Below are positions 8,073 to 17,028 of a DNA stretch of 64,000 nt, piece by piece. Position numbers and translations under genes: made by a program. The first letter of the stretch is position 1, and every line of letters begins with the position of its first letter. The stretch lies in assembly GCA_031422315.1 (NCBI GenBank), contig JANOQN010000014.1, forward strand, positions 85,218-149,217, in the 5' to 3' direction. The DNA is from JANNYA01 sp031422315 (GTDB taxonomy: Bacteria; Pseudomonadota; Gammaproteobacteria; Xanthomonadales; SZUA-5). The notes below the pieces were generated by a model. The model made no database searches, was not told the origin of the DNA, and saw nothing but the letters and a program-made list of their open reading frames with translations.

Positions 8073-8468
8073 CTGCCCGGCAATCCAGTGTTGTTCAACG
8101 GTCCACGGGTGTTACTTAACTTCGGCAGCACTCCGGAGCTTACGAGGAACAATATTTTTCACTGGGCAAATGGGCTAGTGCTCAACAAGCAGGTAGACAG
8201 CGCGATTTTCAACCGCAGCGCAGCGACTTTGTCGGCACGCACCGACGACGCTGGCAGCCCAGCGCCGCCGTTAGTCAGTTGCGATATCGCATCGGTTGAC
8301 CGAGGCCAAACCGCACACCTGTCCGTTGCTATTCGGGCGCTGATTGATGAGTTAATGAACGGGGTTGTCTTTTTGCGCGGCACGCGCTACGCGATCTCGC
8401 CGCTCGACCGCGCATTGCTAGACGACGTTGGCGTGCCCAGGCCAATTTTGCGCGATGGCTTTGAATAA
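8073..8468 (+). pseudogene. C-terminal remnant of a secreted metallopeptidase-like protein with a DGFE tail
   Basis: An open frame from about 8073 has no ribosome-binding site, and its only usable start is a GTG at 8088. The product (126 residues from the GTG) contains VLFNGPRVLL, an SHW-like IFHWANGLVLN stretch and ends YAISPLDRALLDDVGVPRPI then LRDGFE. A pattern of FNGP, HW and SPLD-ALLDDVG is familiar from the last part of secreted matrixin-like peptidases, and an FxDGFE tail is common on exported proteins of Lysobacterales. The catalytic part and the signal peptide are missing, so I read it as a truncated relic. It could also be a small unknown gene. Confidence 0.45.
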
Positions 8469-8541
8469 TTTGTGCACGACCTAGCTTGTCGAAAGGCCAC
8501 ACGCACCCTCGACCCCAACGCGCAAGCGGGTCAAGTCATTA

Positions 8542-9207
8542 CTAGAGCGACCGTTCTGACTTCCCCAACAATGGCAATACCGCCGCAAACACATGCTTCT
8601 CCAGCGCCGCTTGCGCGTTTGCGGTTGGGTGCAAGCGATCCGCTTGGAAAGCTGCATCGTTGCGCGCAATCGGCTCTAACAAAAATGGCAGCAGCGCAAC
8701 TTTTTCAGCCGCAGCTACGGTTTTGAAGGCTTGCTCGAAGGCTGAGGTGTAATCCGGCCCGTAGTTCGGCGGAATGCGTATGCCGATCAGCAAAACCCGT
8801 GCACCGCTGGCCTTGCTGGATTTGACCATCGCCAATAAGTTGGCCTGCATGATATCAGTGGGCAAGCCGCGCAGGCCATCGTTCGCACCCAGCGCAATCA
8901 GCACTAGCGAGGGTTTATGCAGTGCCAGCGCTTTGGCAAGCCTAGCTTTGCCGCCAGCGGTGGTTTCACCCGAAATACTAATGTTTTGCACACGCCACGG
9001 GCGTTTTTCAGCGCTCAACCTTGCCGCCATTCGCATTACCCAGCCTTGCTGCACGGGTATTCCGTATGCTGCGGATAGTGAATCGCCAAGCACCATCATG
9101 GTTTGCAAGCTGGCTTGCTGTGCAGCGGCTGGGCCCGGCACTTTGGCATGCGCGATCAAAGTTAGCATTACCAGCAGCGTAACTTGCAGCCAGCGATAGC
9201 GCGTCAT
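8542..9207 (-). CDS. tesA: Arylesterase / multifunctional acyl-CoA thioesterase I (SGNH hydrolase)
   Basis: A 221-residue periplasmic hydrolase of the TesA type, cleaving esters, thioesters and lysophospholipids. The ATG at 9207 gives an N-terminal signal peptide (WLQVTLLVMLTLIAHAKVPG). All SGNH blocks are present: GDSLSAAYG with the nucleophilic Ser, ISGETTAGG with the oxyanion Gly, LGANDGLRG with the Asn, and DRLHPTANAQ with the Asp and His. An upstream in-frame extension is open but unlikely. It is transcribed divergently from the ABC transporter at 9275, the same arrangement as tesA and ybbA-ybbP in Escherichia coli. Confidence 0.93.
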   Translation of the reverse strand: MTRYRWLQVTLLVMLTLIAHAKVPGPAAAQQASLQTMMVLGDSLSAAYGIPVQQGWVMRMAARLSAEKRPWRVQNISISGETTAGGKARLAKALALHKPSLVLIALGANDGLRGLPTDIMQANLLAMVKSSKASGARVLLIGIRIPPNYGPDYTSAFEQAFKTVAAAEKVALLPFLLEPIARNDAAFQADRLHPTANAQAALEKHVFAAVLPLLGKSERSL

Positions 9208-9274
9208 AACGCTTTCTTTCACATGGCTGTGGCAACCTGCTGACTGAGTTAAATTTTCGACGAGACTTATTTTC

Positions 9275-9973
9275 ATGCTGCAAACCCCAAGTGCTAATAA
9301 TCCGCAAATCATGCTGCATGTGCAGGCTTTATCCAAGCAAGTTAGCCTCCCTGAGCACACGTTAACGCTTCTGGATCAAGTTAGCTTCACGCTTGTGGCG
9401 GGTGAAACGCTAGCCATCACCGGTGCTTCGGGTTCGGGCAAATCGACGCTTTTGGGCCTCTTAGCTGGGCTTGATTCACCGAGTAGTGGCAGCGTGCAGC
9501 TGGCTGGCACTGATTTAAATTTACTCAATGAAGATGGCCGGGCAAAGCTGCGGCGCCAGCAGGTAGGCTTTGTGTTTCAGAGTTTTCAACTGCTGCCCGC
9601 GCTCAGCGCTTTGGAAAACGTGATGCTGCCGCTTGAGTTGATGGGTGCACCAAACGCGAAAGCCAAAGCGGAAGAAATACTAGCGCAGGTTGGCCTGCGT
9701 GAGCGCTTGACGCACTACCCGCGCCAGCTATCCGGTGGTGAACAGCAGCGCGTCGCGATTGCGCGCGCGTTTGTCAGCACCCCAAAAGTTTTGTTCGCCG
9801 ATGAACCCACCGGCAATTTGGATACCAAAACCGGCCAGCAAATTGCCGACTTGCTATTTGCATTAAATGAAACAGCGGGCACCACACTGGTGCTGGTGAC
9901 GCACGAGCAAAAACTCGCCAGTCGATGCCAGCGCATTTTGAATCTGGATGCTGGTCGAGTCGTTAACTCATGA
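9275..9973 (+). CDS. ybbA: ABC transporter ATP-binding protein YbbA
   Basis: A 232-residue MacB/LolD-type ATPase. Walker A is GASGSGKST (about residue 51), the Q-loop is FVFQSFQLLPALSALENV, the signature is LSGGEQQRVAIARAF and Walker B is VLFADEPTGNLD, followed by the H-loop VTHEQ. Its stop overlaps the ATG of the permease gene (ATGA), so it forms the energising half of a YbbA-YbbP exporter. The family acts at the inner membrane in extruding lipophilic or toxic molecules; the substrate is not known. The ATG at 9275 lacks a strong ribosome-binding site and a later ATG at 9311 is possible. Confidence 0.93.
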   Translation: MLQTPSANNPQIMLHVQALSKQVSLPEHTLTLLDQVSFTLVAGETLAITGASGSGKSTLLGLLAGLDSPSSGSVQLAGTDLNLLNEDGRAKLRRQQVGFVFQSFQLLPALSALENVMLPLELMGAPNAKAKAEEILAQVGLRERLTHYPRQLSGGEQQRVAIARAFVSTPKVLFADEPTGNLDTKTGQQIADLLFALNETAGTTLVLVTHEQKLASRCQRILNLDAGRVVNS

Positions 9974-12516
9974 CACGGGCTGATCAAAATTCATCTAGCA
10001 GCTTAAGCTTCGAGCAAAGCTTACGGTTGTCATGGCGCTGGTTCCTGCGAGATTTTCGCTCTGGCGGTGTGCGCGTGCTTTTCGCTGCGATTGCATTGGC
10101 GGTGTGTGCAGTAAGCGCTGTTAGCTTCCTAAGCGATAGGGCGCAGCGCGCGATGGCGCTACAGGCGAATCAGCTGCTAGGTGGCGATGCGCTGGTCAAG
10201 GCTGATGCTCCAATTGGCCCTGCGCAGCGCGCATTGGCGGGGCAATTGCAGCAGGCCGAGGTACTTAGTTTTAACAGCATGTTGCGCGCGGGCAGCACGT
10301 TAAAGCTAGCCGACATTAAAGCGATCAGCCAAGGCTTTCCACTGCGCGGTGCGTACCAGCTTGTCGATGCGAACGGCAAAATAAGCATGCAAGCTGGCGC
10401 GTGGCCTAAGCCCGGCCAGCTTTGGCTATCCGGTGCTGGCGCGCAGGCGCTTTCGGTGAAAATTGGCGACAAAATCGCGCTCGGCGCGCTGGAATTTGAA
10501 ATTGGCGCGCTGATTGTGCAAGAACCCGATGCCGCATTGAGCTACTTCAACGTGGCCCCGCGCGCGATTATTCGCTTGGATGATTTGGCGAAAACGCAGC
10601 TGATTCAAGAGGGTTCTCGCGTTGTCTATCGGCTGGTGGTGGCGGGTGCTGCGAATCAAGTTGCGGCGTTTTCTGCGCAAGTCCAGCCAACGCTTAAGCG
10701 CGGGCAGCAGTTAGAAACCGTACAAGATGCGCGGCCCGAGTTGCGGCAAGCGCTGGCGCGGGCGAATCAGTTTTTGGGGCTGTCGGCGCTGGTGGCCGTG
10801 GTGCTAGCGGCGGTTGCAGCGGCCATGGCGGCAAGGCGGCACACGGCGCGGCATATTGACGGCTGTGCAGTCATGCGCGCCATCGGGGCCAGCAGTCAAA
10901 ATATTTTGCAAATATATCTGGGCCAGCTGTTTTGGGTCGGGCTGTTCGCGGCCATCGTCGGCGTTGTGAGCGCATTTGCATTGCAAGCTTTGGCCGCCAG
11001 TTTGTTGGCGAAAGCGCTGCAATTAGATATTCCCGCAGCAAGCGCCCTGCCCGCGCTGGAAGGCTTTGCGGTGGGTTTTGTGGTGCTGATGAGTTTTGCC
11101 GCGCCACCGGTTTTGGCACTCAAGAACGCCGCACCGCTGCGGGTTTTGCGCAAAGACTTGCCTAGCCCGCAAATCAGCGCATGGCTGGCACTCGTACTCG
11201 GATTGGCGGGCCTTGCGGGCTTGATCGTTATGAAAGCAGGCTCGGTAGAGTTAGGCTTGACGATTCTCGCCGGGCTGGCCGCCACGCTTTTCGCGCTCGC
11301 GCTGCTGGCGTTTGCGCTAATTGCTGGCGTACACGCGCTGCGCGGGCGTTTGCGCGGGCGTTTGCGCGGGCCGCTGCGCTATGGCTTGGCAAACATCAGC
11401 CGAAGAGCCAGTGCCAGCGCGGTGCAAACTACCGCGCTTGGCCTTGGATTGATGGTGATCATGCTGCTGACGCTGGTGCGCAGTGATCTGCTCTATCGCT
11501 GGCAAGCCGAGCTGCCTGATAATGCGCCGAATCGCTTTGTCATCGGCCTGCAGGCAGAGCAAACCGAACCATTCAGCGCCGCGTTTCAAACGGCTGGGTT
11601 AGCCAAACCCACGCTTTTTCCAATGATTCAGGCGCGCTTTGTGCAGCAAAACGATCAGGCCATCACGCAAACCAGTTTTGCCGAGCAAAGCGAGCGCGCA
11701 CAGCGCTTAGCAGAGCGCAATTTTAATGTGTCCTACATGGCCGAGCTGCCTGCCGACAATGAAATCGTGGCTGGCAAATTCTGGGCCAACAATACGCAAT
11801 CTGCTGAATTTTCCGTCGAAGTAGAACTGGCCAAATCGCTAGGCTGGAATTTAGGCGACACCTTAGCGTTTGACGTCGCCGGGCAGCGCTTGGAAGCGAA
11901 AATCACCAGTTTGCGCGAAGTCGACTGGGGAAATTTTCAGCCTAATTTTTTCGTTATCGCCAGCCCCAGCGCCGCGCGTGAACTGCCGCAAAGCTTTATG
12001 ACCAGCCTGCACTTACCCAGCGAAAAATTTGCGCTTACAAACGAACTGGTCCAGCAAATGCCGAATATCAGCGTGATTGATGTCGATGCAATTTTGGCGC
12101 AAGTACGCAGAACCAGCGCGCAAGCCGCCGCAGCGATTAGCTGGGTGTTTTACTTCACGCTAGCTGCGGGCGTGCTGGTGCTGATTGGGGCAATGCGCGC
12201 AACCCAAGATGAGCGCCTGCGCGAAGCCGCCATCATGCGCGTGTTAGGCGCTAGCACCACCCAACTAAGGCTCGCACAGCTGAGCGAATTTACCGCGCAA
12301 GGTGTTATCGCCGGTGGCACCGCTGCGATTGCCGCGAACGTGCTCTCGGGTGTTATTGCCGAACAAATTTTAGGCATCAGCTGGCGCGTTGATCCAATGC
12401 TCATGCTGGTTGGAACTCGCGCAGGCGTGCTTGCCGTGGTGGCTACCGGATTAATCACACTGCGCAGCGCAGTAACGCTTGCACCGGCGCAAAGTTTGCG
12501 GGCGTTGGAGGGCTAG
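9970..12516 (+). CDS. ybbP: ABC transporter permease YbbP (FtsX-like)
   Basis: An 848-residue inner-membrane permease in the size range of YbbP. It has an N-terminal membrane anchor (GVRVLFAAIALAVCAVSAVS), a periplasmic MacB-like domain (about residues 50-250), a first FtsX block of four helices (about 260-400), more helices near 400-500, a second periplasmic domain (about 520-710) and a final FtsX block ending in ITLRSAVTLAPAQSLRALEG. The late TQDERLREAAIMRVLGAS motif is the FtsX coupling region. It overlaps ybbA by ATGA. The substrate is unknown. Confidence 0.92.
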   Translation: MTRADQNSSSSLSFEQSLRLSWRWFLRDFRSGGVRVLFAAIALAVCAVSAVSFLSDRAQRAMALQANQLLGGDALVKADAPIGPAQRALAGQLQQAEVLSFNSMLRAGSTLKLADIKAISQGFPLRGAYQLVDANGKISMQAGAWPKPGQLWLSGAGAQALSVKIGDKIALGALEFEIGALIVQEPDAALSYFNVAPRAIIRLDDLAKTQLIQEGSRVVYRLVVAGAANQVAAFSAQVQPTLKRGQQLETVQDARPELRQALARANQFLGLSALVAVVLAAVAAAMAARRHTARHIDGCAVMRAIGASSQNILQIYLGQLFWVGLFAAIVGVVSAFALQALAASLLAKALQLDIPAASALPALEGFAVGFVVLMSFAAPPVLALKNAAPLRVLRKDLPSPQISAWLALVLGLAGLAGLIVMKAGSVELGLTILAGLAATLFALALLAFALIAGVHALRGRLRGRLRGPLRYGLANISRRASASAVQTTALGLGLMVIMLLTLVRSDLLYRWQAELPDNAPNRFVIGLQAEQTEPFSAAFQTAGLAKPTLFPMIQARFVQQNDQAITQTSFAEQSERAQRLAERNFNVSYMAELPADNEIVAGKFWANNTQSAEFSVEVELAKSLGWNLGDTLAFDVAGQRLEAKITSLREVDWGNFQPNFFVIASPSAARELPQSFMTSLHLPSEKFALTNELVQQMPNISVIDVDAILAQVRRTSAQAAAAISWVFYFTLAAGVLVLIGAMRATQDERLREAAIMRVLGASTTQLRLAQLSEFTAQGVIAGGTAAIAANVLSGVIAEQILGISWRVDPMLMLVGTRAGVLAVVATGLITLRSAVTLAPAQSLRALEG

Positions 12517-12705
12517 CACGACATAACTAACCCTGCGCGATAACCTATGCCAATCAAGCGCTTGCAAACCGTAATTGCCAATCGACTATGGATAAGGATA
12601 TGCCGAGCACATCGACAGAATGCAATCGAACCAGCCTGTAAGCGAGCTAGCACAACTTAGCCGCATGCCGCAAACTATGTGCCCCAGATTTGCAAATGGA
12701 AGGCC

Positions 12706-13266
12706 ATGAAAATTCCTCACGCGTTTTACTGCATCGCATTTGCGTTAGCTCGACTAAGCTTTGCTGCTGATCCGACGCCTCCTGCAACCTCAACATCTGC
12801 CACCGAAACCATCGGCGCAGAGGCACCTATTGCGCCTAAAACCGTGGCCGATGGCAGCGCGGTGGGCGACATCCAAGCGGCCAGTGAAAATATTGAGGTC
12901 GGCAAAAATGCCAGCGCAGGTAATTTAACCACCGTCAGTGGTGCAGTTTTAATTGGCCAGGGCTCCAGCGTGATGTCTATCACGACGCAAATTGGCGCAG
13001 TTAATTTGGCCGCTGGTGCCATGGTGGTCAAAGATATTTCGATAGAAGCAGGCAGCGTTACTATCGGCAAAGGCGCAATTGTCATGGGCCGAATCATCGT
13101 GGTGCGGCCTCCAAAAGGTATTAAGCCTAGTTTGAAAATTGTGATTGAAGAAGGCGCTGCCGTACAAGGCGGCGTGATGATGGGCTACCCAGTGCAAATT
13201 TGCGTCGCTAAAAACGCCGGTGCCGGGCGCGTTTCTGGCGGCAAAGCGCTTAAGTGCAAGGCTTAG
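12706..13266 (+). CDS. Exported bactofilin-like protein of unknown function
   Basis: A 186-residue protein starting at the ATG at 12706, which gives a signal peptide ending near LSFAADP. After a Pro/Thr/Ser-rich stretch (residues about 23-55) the rest is built of short beta-prone repeats such as IEVGKNASAGNLTTVSGAVL and IEAGSVTIGKGAIVMGRIIV. This is the polymer-forming, right-handed beta-helix pattern seen in bactofilins, but here with an export signal. Two late cysteines (VQICVAK and LKCKA) could form a disulphide. It is followed by the next gene after two bases, so they are probably co-transcribed. A GTG at 12679 would spoil the signal peptide. Confidence 0.7.
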   Translation: MKIPHAFYCIAFALARLSFAADPTPPATSTSATETIGAEAPIAPKTVADGSAVGDIQAASENIEVGKNASAGNLTTVSGAVLIGQGSSVMSITTQIGAVNLAAGAMVVKDISIEAGSVTIGKGAIVMGRIIVVRPPKGIKPSLKIVIEEGAAVQGGVMMGYPVQICVAKNAGAGRVSGGKALKCKA

Positions 13267-13268
13267 AA

Positions 13269-14063
13269 ATGATGGCTGATATGACGCGAAAAGTCTTGCT
13301 TTTGCTGCTGTTGCTCAGCACTGCAATGAGCTTGGACGCCAAGCCGTTTGAGCTGACAGTGCTAACCGGCGAAACCGCCACGCCCATCGAAATCATCAAA
13401 AACGCGCACGGCGTTGCCGGCGGATTGCTGTGGCAGCGCCCGAAAACGCTGCATATGCGCGGCACCGCCATTTTGTATCAAGACGGCCGTGCGGATCGCA
13501 AATCGGTAGCGGATCATTACGAAATGTGGCGCGAGTATCCAGCCTGGAACCAAAGCGCGCACGCGCCCAGTGGCAAGGTGCGCATTGATGCACTTGCAGG
13601 AAAACAAACGCTGTTCCAAATCGCTTTTGATGGTAAGCAAACTTACAACCAAAACGGCCCGCTGCCGGGCGCAGCTGCTTCAAAGGAATGGGCCGAGTCA
13701 TTTGGTTTTGGCATTATTCGCTTTGCGCTGGATGAGGGCTTTAGCCATATTCGCCTAGCCGATGATGACGTCGATGCGAAGCGCTGTTACGTTCTGCTGA
13801 TTATTGATCCGACCAACAGCCAGACCACATTTTGGATAGATCAGCGCAGCTTTGAAATTCGCAAAGTGGGGTTCGATACGCCCAAAGGCTGGCATGAGCG
13901 CGTGTATTCTGAGTTTTTCCGACTCGACAACGGTTGGTTGCAGCCAGGACGCGTGCGATTGAGCTATCGCGGCGCGCTGAGCAATGATGTGCGTTGGACG
14001 TTCGCCGCAGTCAACGTGGCGATTCCGTCGGAGCGATTTGTGATTGGTGCGGCTAAGAAATAG
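13269..14063 (+). CDS. Exported protein of unknown function
   Basis: A 264-residue protein with a strong signal peptide (KVLLLLLLLSTAMSLDAKPF). The start is the ATG at 13269, two bases after the upstream stop; ATGs at 13272 and 13281 are equally usable. The mature part is rich in beta-prone segments such as FWIDQRSFEIRKVGFDTPKG and WLQPGRVRLSYRGALSNDVR. Such segments resemble LolA/LolB-type or outer-membrane-lipoprotein sorting folds, but no lipobox Cys is present. It is probably a periplasmic partner of the bactofilin-like protein upstream. Family not recognised. Confidence 0.7.
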   Translation: MMADMTRKVLLLLLLLSTAMSLDAKPFELTVLTGETATPIEIIKNAHGVAGGLLWQRPKTLHMRGTAILYQDGRADRKSVADHYEMWREYPAWNQSAHAPSGKVRIDALAGKQTLFQIAFDGKQTYNQNGPLPGAAASKEWAESFGFGIIRFALDEGFSHIRLADDDVDAKRCYVLLIIDPTNSQTTFWIDQRSFEIRKVGFDTPKGWHERVYSEFFRLDNGWLQPGRVRLSYRGALSNDVRWTFAAVNVAIPSERFVIGAAKK

Positions 14064-14120
14064 AGATTTAAAGCTTCTGCCCAACGCCCATTCGGTTCCA
14101 CCAGCAACCACGCCTTTCCT

Positions 14121-14152
14121 CGTCATTCCCGCGCGCCTGCGCGGGAATGACG
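14121..14152. terminator. Perfect hairpin of the CGTCATTCCCGCG repeat type between convergent genes
   Basis: CGTCATTCCCGCGC (14121-14134) and GCGCGGGAATGACG (14139-14152) form a 14-bp perfect stem with a four-base loop. It lies between the convergent ends of the exported-protein gene and btuB, where it could terminate both transcripts. No T-tract follows. A related sequence is inserted inside the exonuclease gene at 17801-17900, so it belongs to a dispersed repeat family. Confidence 0.6.
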
Positions 14153-14199
14153 ATAAGCATGTAGGAAACTTCAGTTGCTTTACGAATTTAGACGCATTT

Positions 14200-16014
14200 T
14201 TATTGCCAGCGCAAACTCAACATCAAAGTTTGCCCAGGCGTATTAAAGCCAGACGCCAGCTCATAGTTTTTATCCAGCGCGTTTTCTAAAGATAGCGACA
14301 AAACCGTGCGCTTGCTTAGCGCGGTTCGCATTGACAAATCCAACGTGCCGTAGCCAGGCAGCGTCGTGCCAAAGTCTGCGCGCTCGGAATAGCCATTGGC
14401 CTGCGCCGTAAGCGTCAAGCTAGCCACATCGCAGCTAACGTTAACGCTTGCCTTACGCTTTGCCCGGCGCAGCAGCTGCGCACCGGTGCGATCATTTTTC
14501 GGATCTTGTAGCGATACGCTCGCCTTGCTTTGGCAGCTGGAAAATTCACCGCTAGCGCTCAGTTCCAGCCCATCAATACTGGCGCGATTGATGTTTTCAG
14601 CCCTGAACGTTTGGCCGCCGCTAAAGCTGATCAAATCCTGGATTTTGGTACTAAAAGCCGACGCGCTGACATATAGATCATCTTGCAGCTGCCATTTAAC
14701 GCCCAATTCTGCTGAACGCGACTGTTCTGGCGCTAAGCTTGGATTACCAGCAAACAGCCCACCAAAGCCGGGGGAAAATAGCTCGTTAAAATTTGCTGCG
14801 CGAAAGCCTTGTCCAAAGCTGGCGTAAATCAATGCTTGCTCGCTTACTTGCAAGCCGTAACTCGCGTTCAATACGCTATTGCTGCCCGCTTTGGAATCGT
14901 CATTATGGCGCCCACTGATATCAAAGCTGTGTGCGCCAAACTGTTTTTCTAGACGCGCATAGACGCCCAGCGAATCGCGTTTTTCATCAAAAGTGGTTTG
15001 ACCAAAGTCACTTGATGAGCCCTGCTCTTTTATCGTGTTGAGACCAAAGCCCAGCGCGCCGCGCTCAATCGCTAGATTGTGATGCCAATCAAACTGCAAG
15101 CGATTACTTTGAAACTGCGATCCAAACACTGGCGTTGTCAGATTCTGGCTGGCGTAGCCCAAAACCAGCTCGTGCGAATAATTTTCAGTAACTTGCTTAT
15201 CGGCGCGAATCGCGAGGAAGCGATCAACGAGTTCTGACCGGCCTTGATCAAACAATACGTCGGTAGCATTGCGCCCGGCACTGAGCTTGAAGCCCAAATC
15301 CTCGCTCGGATTCGCATGGGCGCTGAGCAGCGCGCGATTGGCGTAGCTGCCATCGTCATCCGGATTAAAGCCAAAGCCGCGCGGGTTTTGCGCGGAAAAA
15401 CCCTGTAAACCGGAGCGCGAAAGGCTGATGCCTGCGCCAAATTCTGAATCACCTAAGCCCGCAGCCGCACTCGTGCGAAAGCGGCCCTGGCTGCCGACCA
15501 GCAGTTCGCCCGTAACCGGCGCAGCGCCTTCGCTTTGCGCCTGCGCGCGGGTAGTGATGTGAATTAGACCGCCAATCGCATCCGAGCCCCACAATGCCGC
15601 CTGCGGTCCACGCACGATTTCAATGCGCTCGATCATCTCGACTGGCAGCTGCTCGAAGGTGTAGGCGCCGGTGTTACTCGATGCCACGCGCACGCCGTCA
15701 ATCAATACAAGTACGTGATTGGAATTCGTGCCGCGCATAAATACGCTGGTAGAAGAACCCGGGCCACCGGTGCGGGCAACGTCAACGCCGGCAACGCGCT
15801 TGAGTAGCTGCTGCGCATCTTGTGCCATGGTTTTTTCGATATCCGCGCGGGTGATAACGGTTACCGCAGCGCGGATGTTTAGATCTGCGTCTAGCTTGCG
15901 CGTGGCGCTGATAACGGGTTCTAGCGTGACTTGCGCTTGCGCTGCTGCGTGCAGAAAAATCGCGCAGCAAAACGCGATAGGCTTCAATAGTAAGGTTGGG
16001 GTTGTGTGTTGCAT
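14200..16014 (-). CDS. btuB: TonB-dependent vitamin B12 receptor BtuB
   Basis: A 604-residue outer-membrane receptor that imports cobalamin with energy from TonB. The signal peptide ends near AAAQAQ. A TonB-box-like segment (LEPVISATR) and the plug domain follow (about 30-150), with VFMRGTNSNHVLVLIDGVRV and ERIEIVRGPQAALWGSDAIG. A 22-strand barrel makes up the rest, ending in a short aromatic strand (LMLSLRWQ). CAGGAAG precedes the ATG at 16014. The cobalamin riboswitch at 16150-16352 lies in its leader, which fixes the substrate far better than homology alone. No btuCDF genes are next to it. Confidence 0.93.
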   Translation of the reverse strand: MQHTTPTLLLKPIAFCCAIFLHAAAQAQVTLEPVISATRKLDADLNIRAAVTVITRADIEKTMAQDAQQLLKRVAGVDVARTGGPGSSTSVFMRGTNSNHVLVLIDGVRVASSNTGAYTFEQLPVEMIERIEIVRGPQAALWGSDAIGGLIHITTRAQAQSEGAAPVTGELLVGSQGRFRTSAAAGLGDSEFGAGISLSRSGLQGFSAQNPRGFGFNPDDDGSYANRALLSAHANPSEDLGFKLSAGRNATDVLFDQGRSELVDRFLAIRADKQVTENYSHELVLGYASQNLTTPVFGSQFQSNRLQFDWHHNLAIERGALGFGLNTIKEQGSSSDFGQTTFDEKRDSLGVYARLEKQFGAHSFDISGRHNDDSKAGSNSVLNASYGLQVSEQALIYASFGQGFRAANFNELFSPGFGGLFAGNPSLAPEQSRSAELGVKWQLQDDLYVSASAFSTKIQDLISFSGGQTFRAENINRASIDGLELSASGEFSSCQSKASVSLQDPKNDRTGAQLLRRAKRKASVNVSCDVASLTLTAQANGYSERADFGTTLPGYGTLDLSMRTALSKRTVLSLSLENALDKNYELASGFNTPGQTLMLSLRWQ

Positions 16015-16149
16015 GTTACTTCCTGTTTGAACAATGCCGCCCGCATTAGGGTGAACACTGCTTACGCAAAAAACAGGGCAACGAGCGCACTGCCAAACGG
16101 CTAAGCACGCAAAATCGCCCTGCGCCCTCCGCGCAAGCAGTCTGAATGC

Positions 16150-16352
16150 TCGAGGCCGGTCTCCGGGCTCAGATATGGCGCTTAAAGCGCATCGACTAAC
16201 ACCTTCCCAATCACACAGGCGATCAGTGGCTTATTGATTAGTCGAACCGAATCCCAAAGGATTCGCACATCCATACCGTTGCGGGGGCAGCGCTGGCATT
16301 CAACCAGCTTCCCGTTTCACTCTTCCGGTTAAAAATCCAGTCAAGCACCTCA
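16150..16352 (-). promoter_or_regulatory. Cobalamin (B12) riboswitch upstream of btuB
   Basis: Read on the minus strand the leader contains, in order, GTGAAACGGGAAGCTGGTTG, the GCTGCCCCCGCAACGGTATG core, the B12-box region with GCCACTG and GGGAAGG, and the closing AGCCCGGAGACCGGCC. These are the conserved parts of the adenosylcobalamin riboswitch in the expected order and spacing. It sits about 135 bases before the btuB start, so high cobalamin should repress the receptor. Confidence 0.95.
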
Positions 16353-16454
16353 AGCGGTCGTGAGGATAGCGTGTTAGCCATCAAGTAACTAGCGCTTGCT
16401 GAATTACGCGTTTAGGTAGAAACTCAATCCATATCAATGCTTTGAAAATTTCTC

Positions 16455-17015
16455 GTGATTGACCCTGATGGCTATCGACCCAATGTAGGTATCGTTTTGA
16501 TGCAAGAATCCGGGCGCGTGTTTTGGGCGCGTCGGATCGGTCATGACGGTTGGCAATTTCCGCAAGGCGGCATGAACTCGGATGAAACCCCATCCGAGGC
16601 CATGTACCGCGAGCTGCGCGAAGAAACCGGGCTTGCACCCGATCAAGTGACCGTGCTGGCAAGTACGCCGGGCTGGCTCAAATATCGACTACCGAATCGC
16701 TTTGTGCGCCAGTCGGAAAAGCCGCTATGCATTGGGCAAAAGCAAGTTTGGTTTTTGCTCAAGCTGACCGCTGATGAGCGCCATGTACGATTTGATTTAG
16801 CGGACCGCCCGGAATTTGATTCTTATTGCTGGGTCGATTTTTGGTATCCACTGCAAAATGTGGTGTCATTCAAGCGCTTTGTTTACGAGCGCGCGCTGCG
16901 ACATTTTTTACCCGCCGCGCAAAAGCTCGCGCCGATTGAAACCCCCACTTTTGCGCCGATCCTGCCGTATTTCCAGAGTAAACCGCGGAGCTTGCGCACC
17001 GAAGCACTGCCCTAG
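16455..17015 (+). CDS. rppH: RNA pyrophosphohydrolase RppH (Nudix)
   Basis: A 186-residue Nudix hydrolase that removes pyrophosphate from the 5' end of triphosphorylated RNA and so starts mRNA decay. The GTG start at 16455 gives MIDPDGYRPNVGIVLMQESG, closely matching the E. coli start. The Nudix box, from GGMNSDETPSEAMYREL to REETGL, has the metal-binding glutamates in place (about residues 38-60). The later VCIGQKQ-like CIGQKQVWFLLKL segment is also RppH-specific. No good ribosome-binding site is seen. The gene is read away from the btuB leader, and the exonuclease gene follows after a few bases. Confidence 0.93.
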   Translation: MIDPDGYRPNVGIVLMQESGRVFWARRIGHDGWQFPQGGMNSDETPSEAMYRELREETGLAPDQVTVLASTPGWLKYRLPNRFVRQSEKPLCIGQKQVWFLLKLTADERHVRFDLADRPEFDSYCWVDFWYPLQNVVSFKRFVYERALRHFLPAAQKLAPIETPTFAPILPYFQSKPRSLRTEALP

Positions 17016-17028
17016 CTTGGCCGGCTTA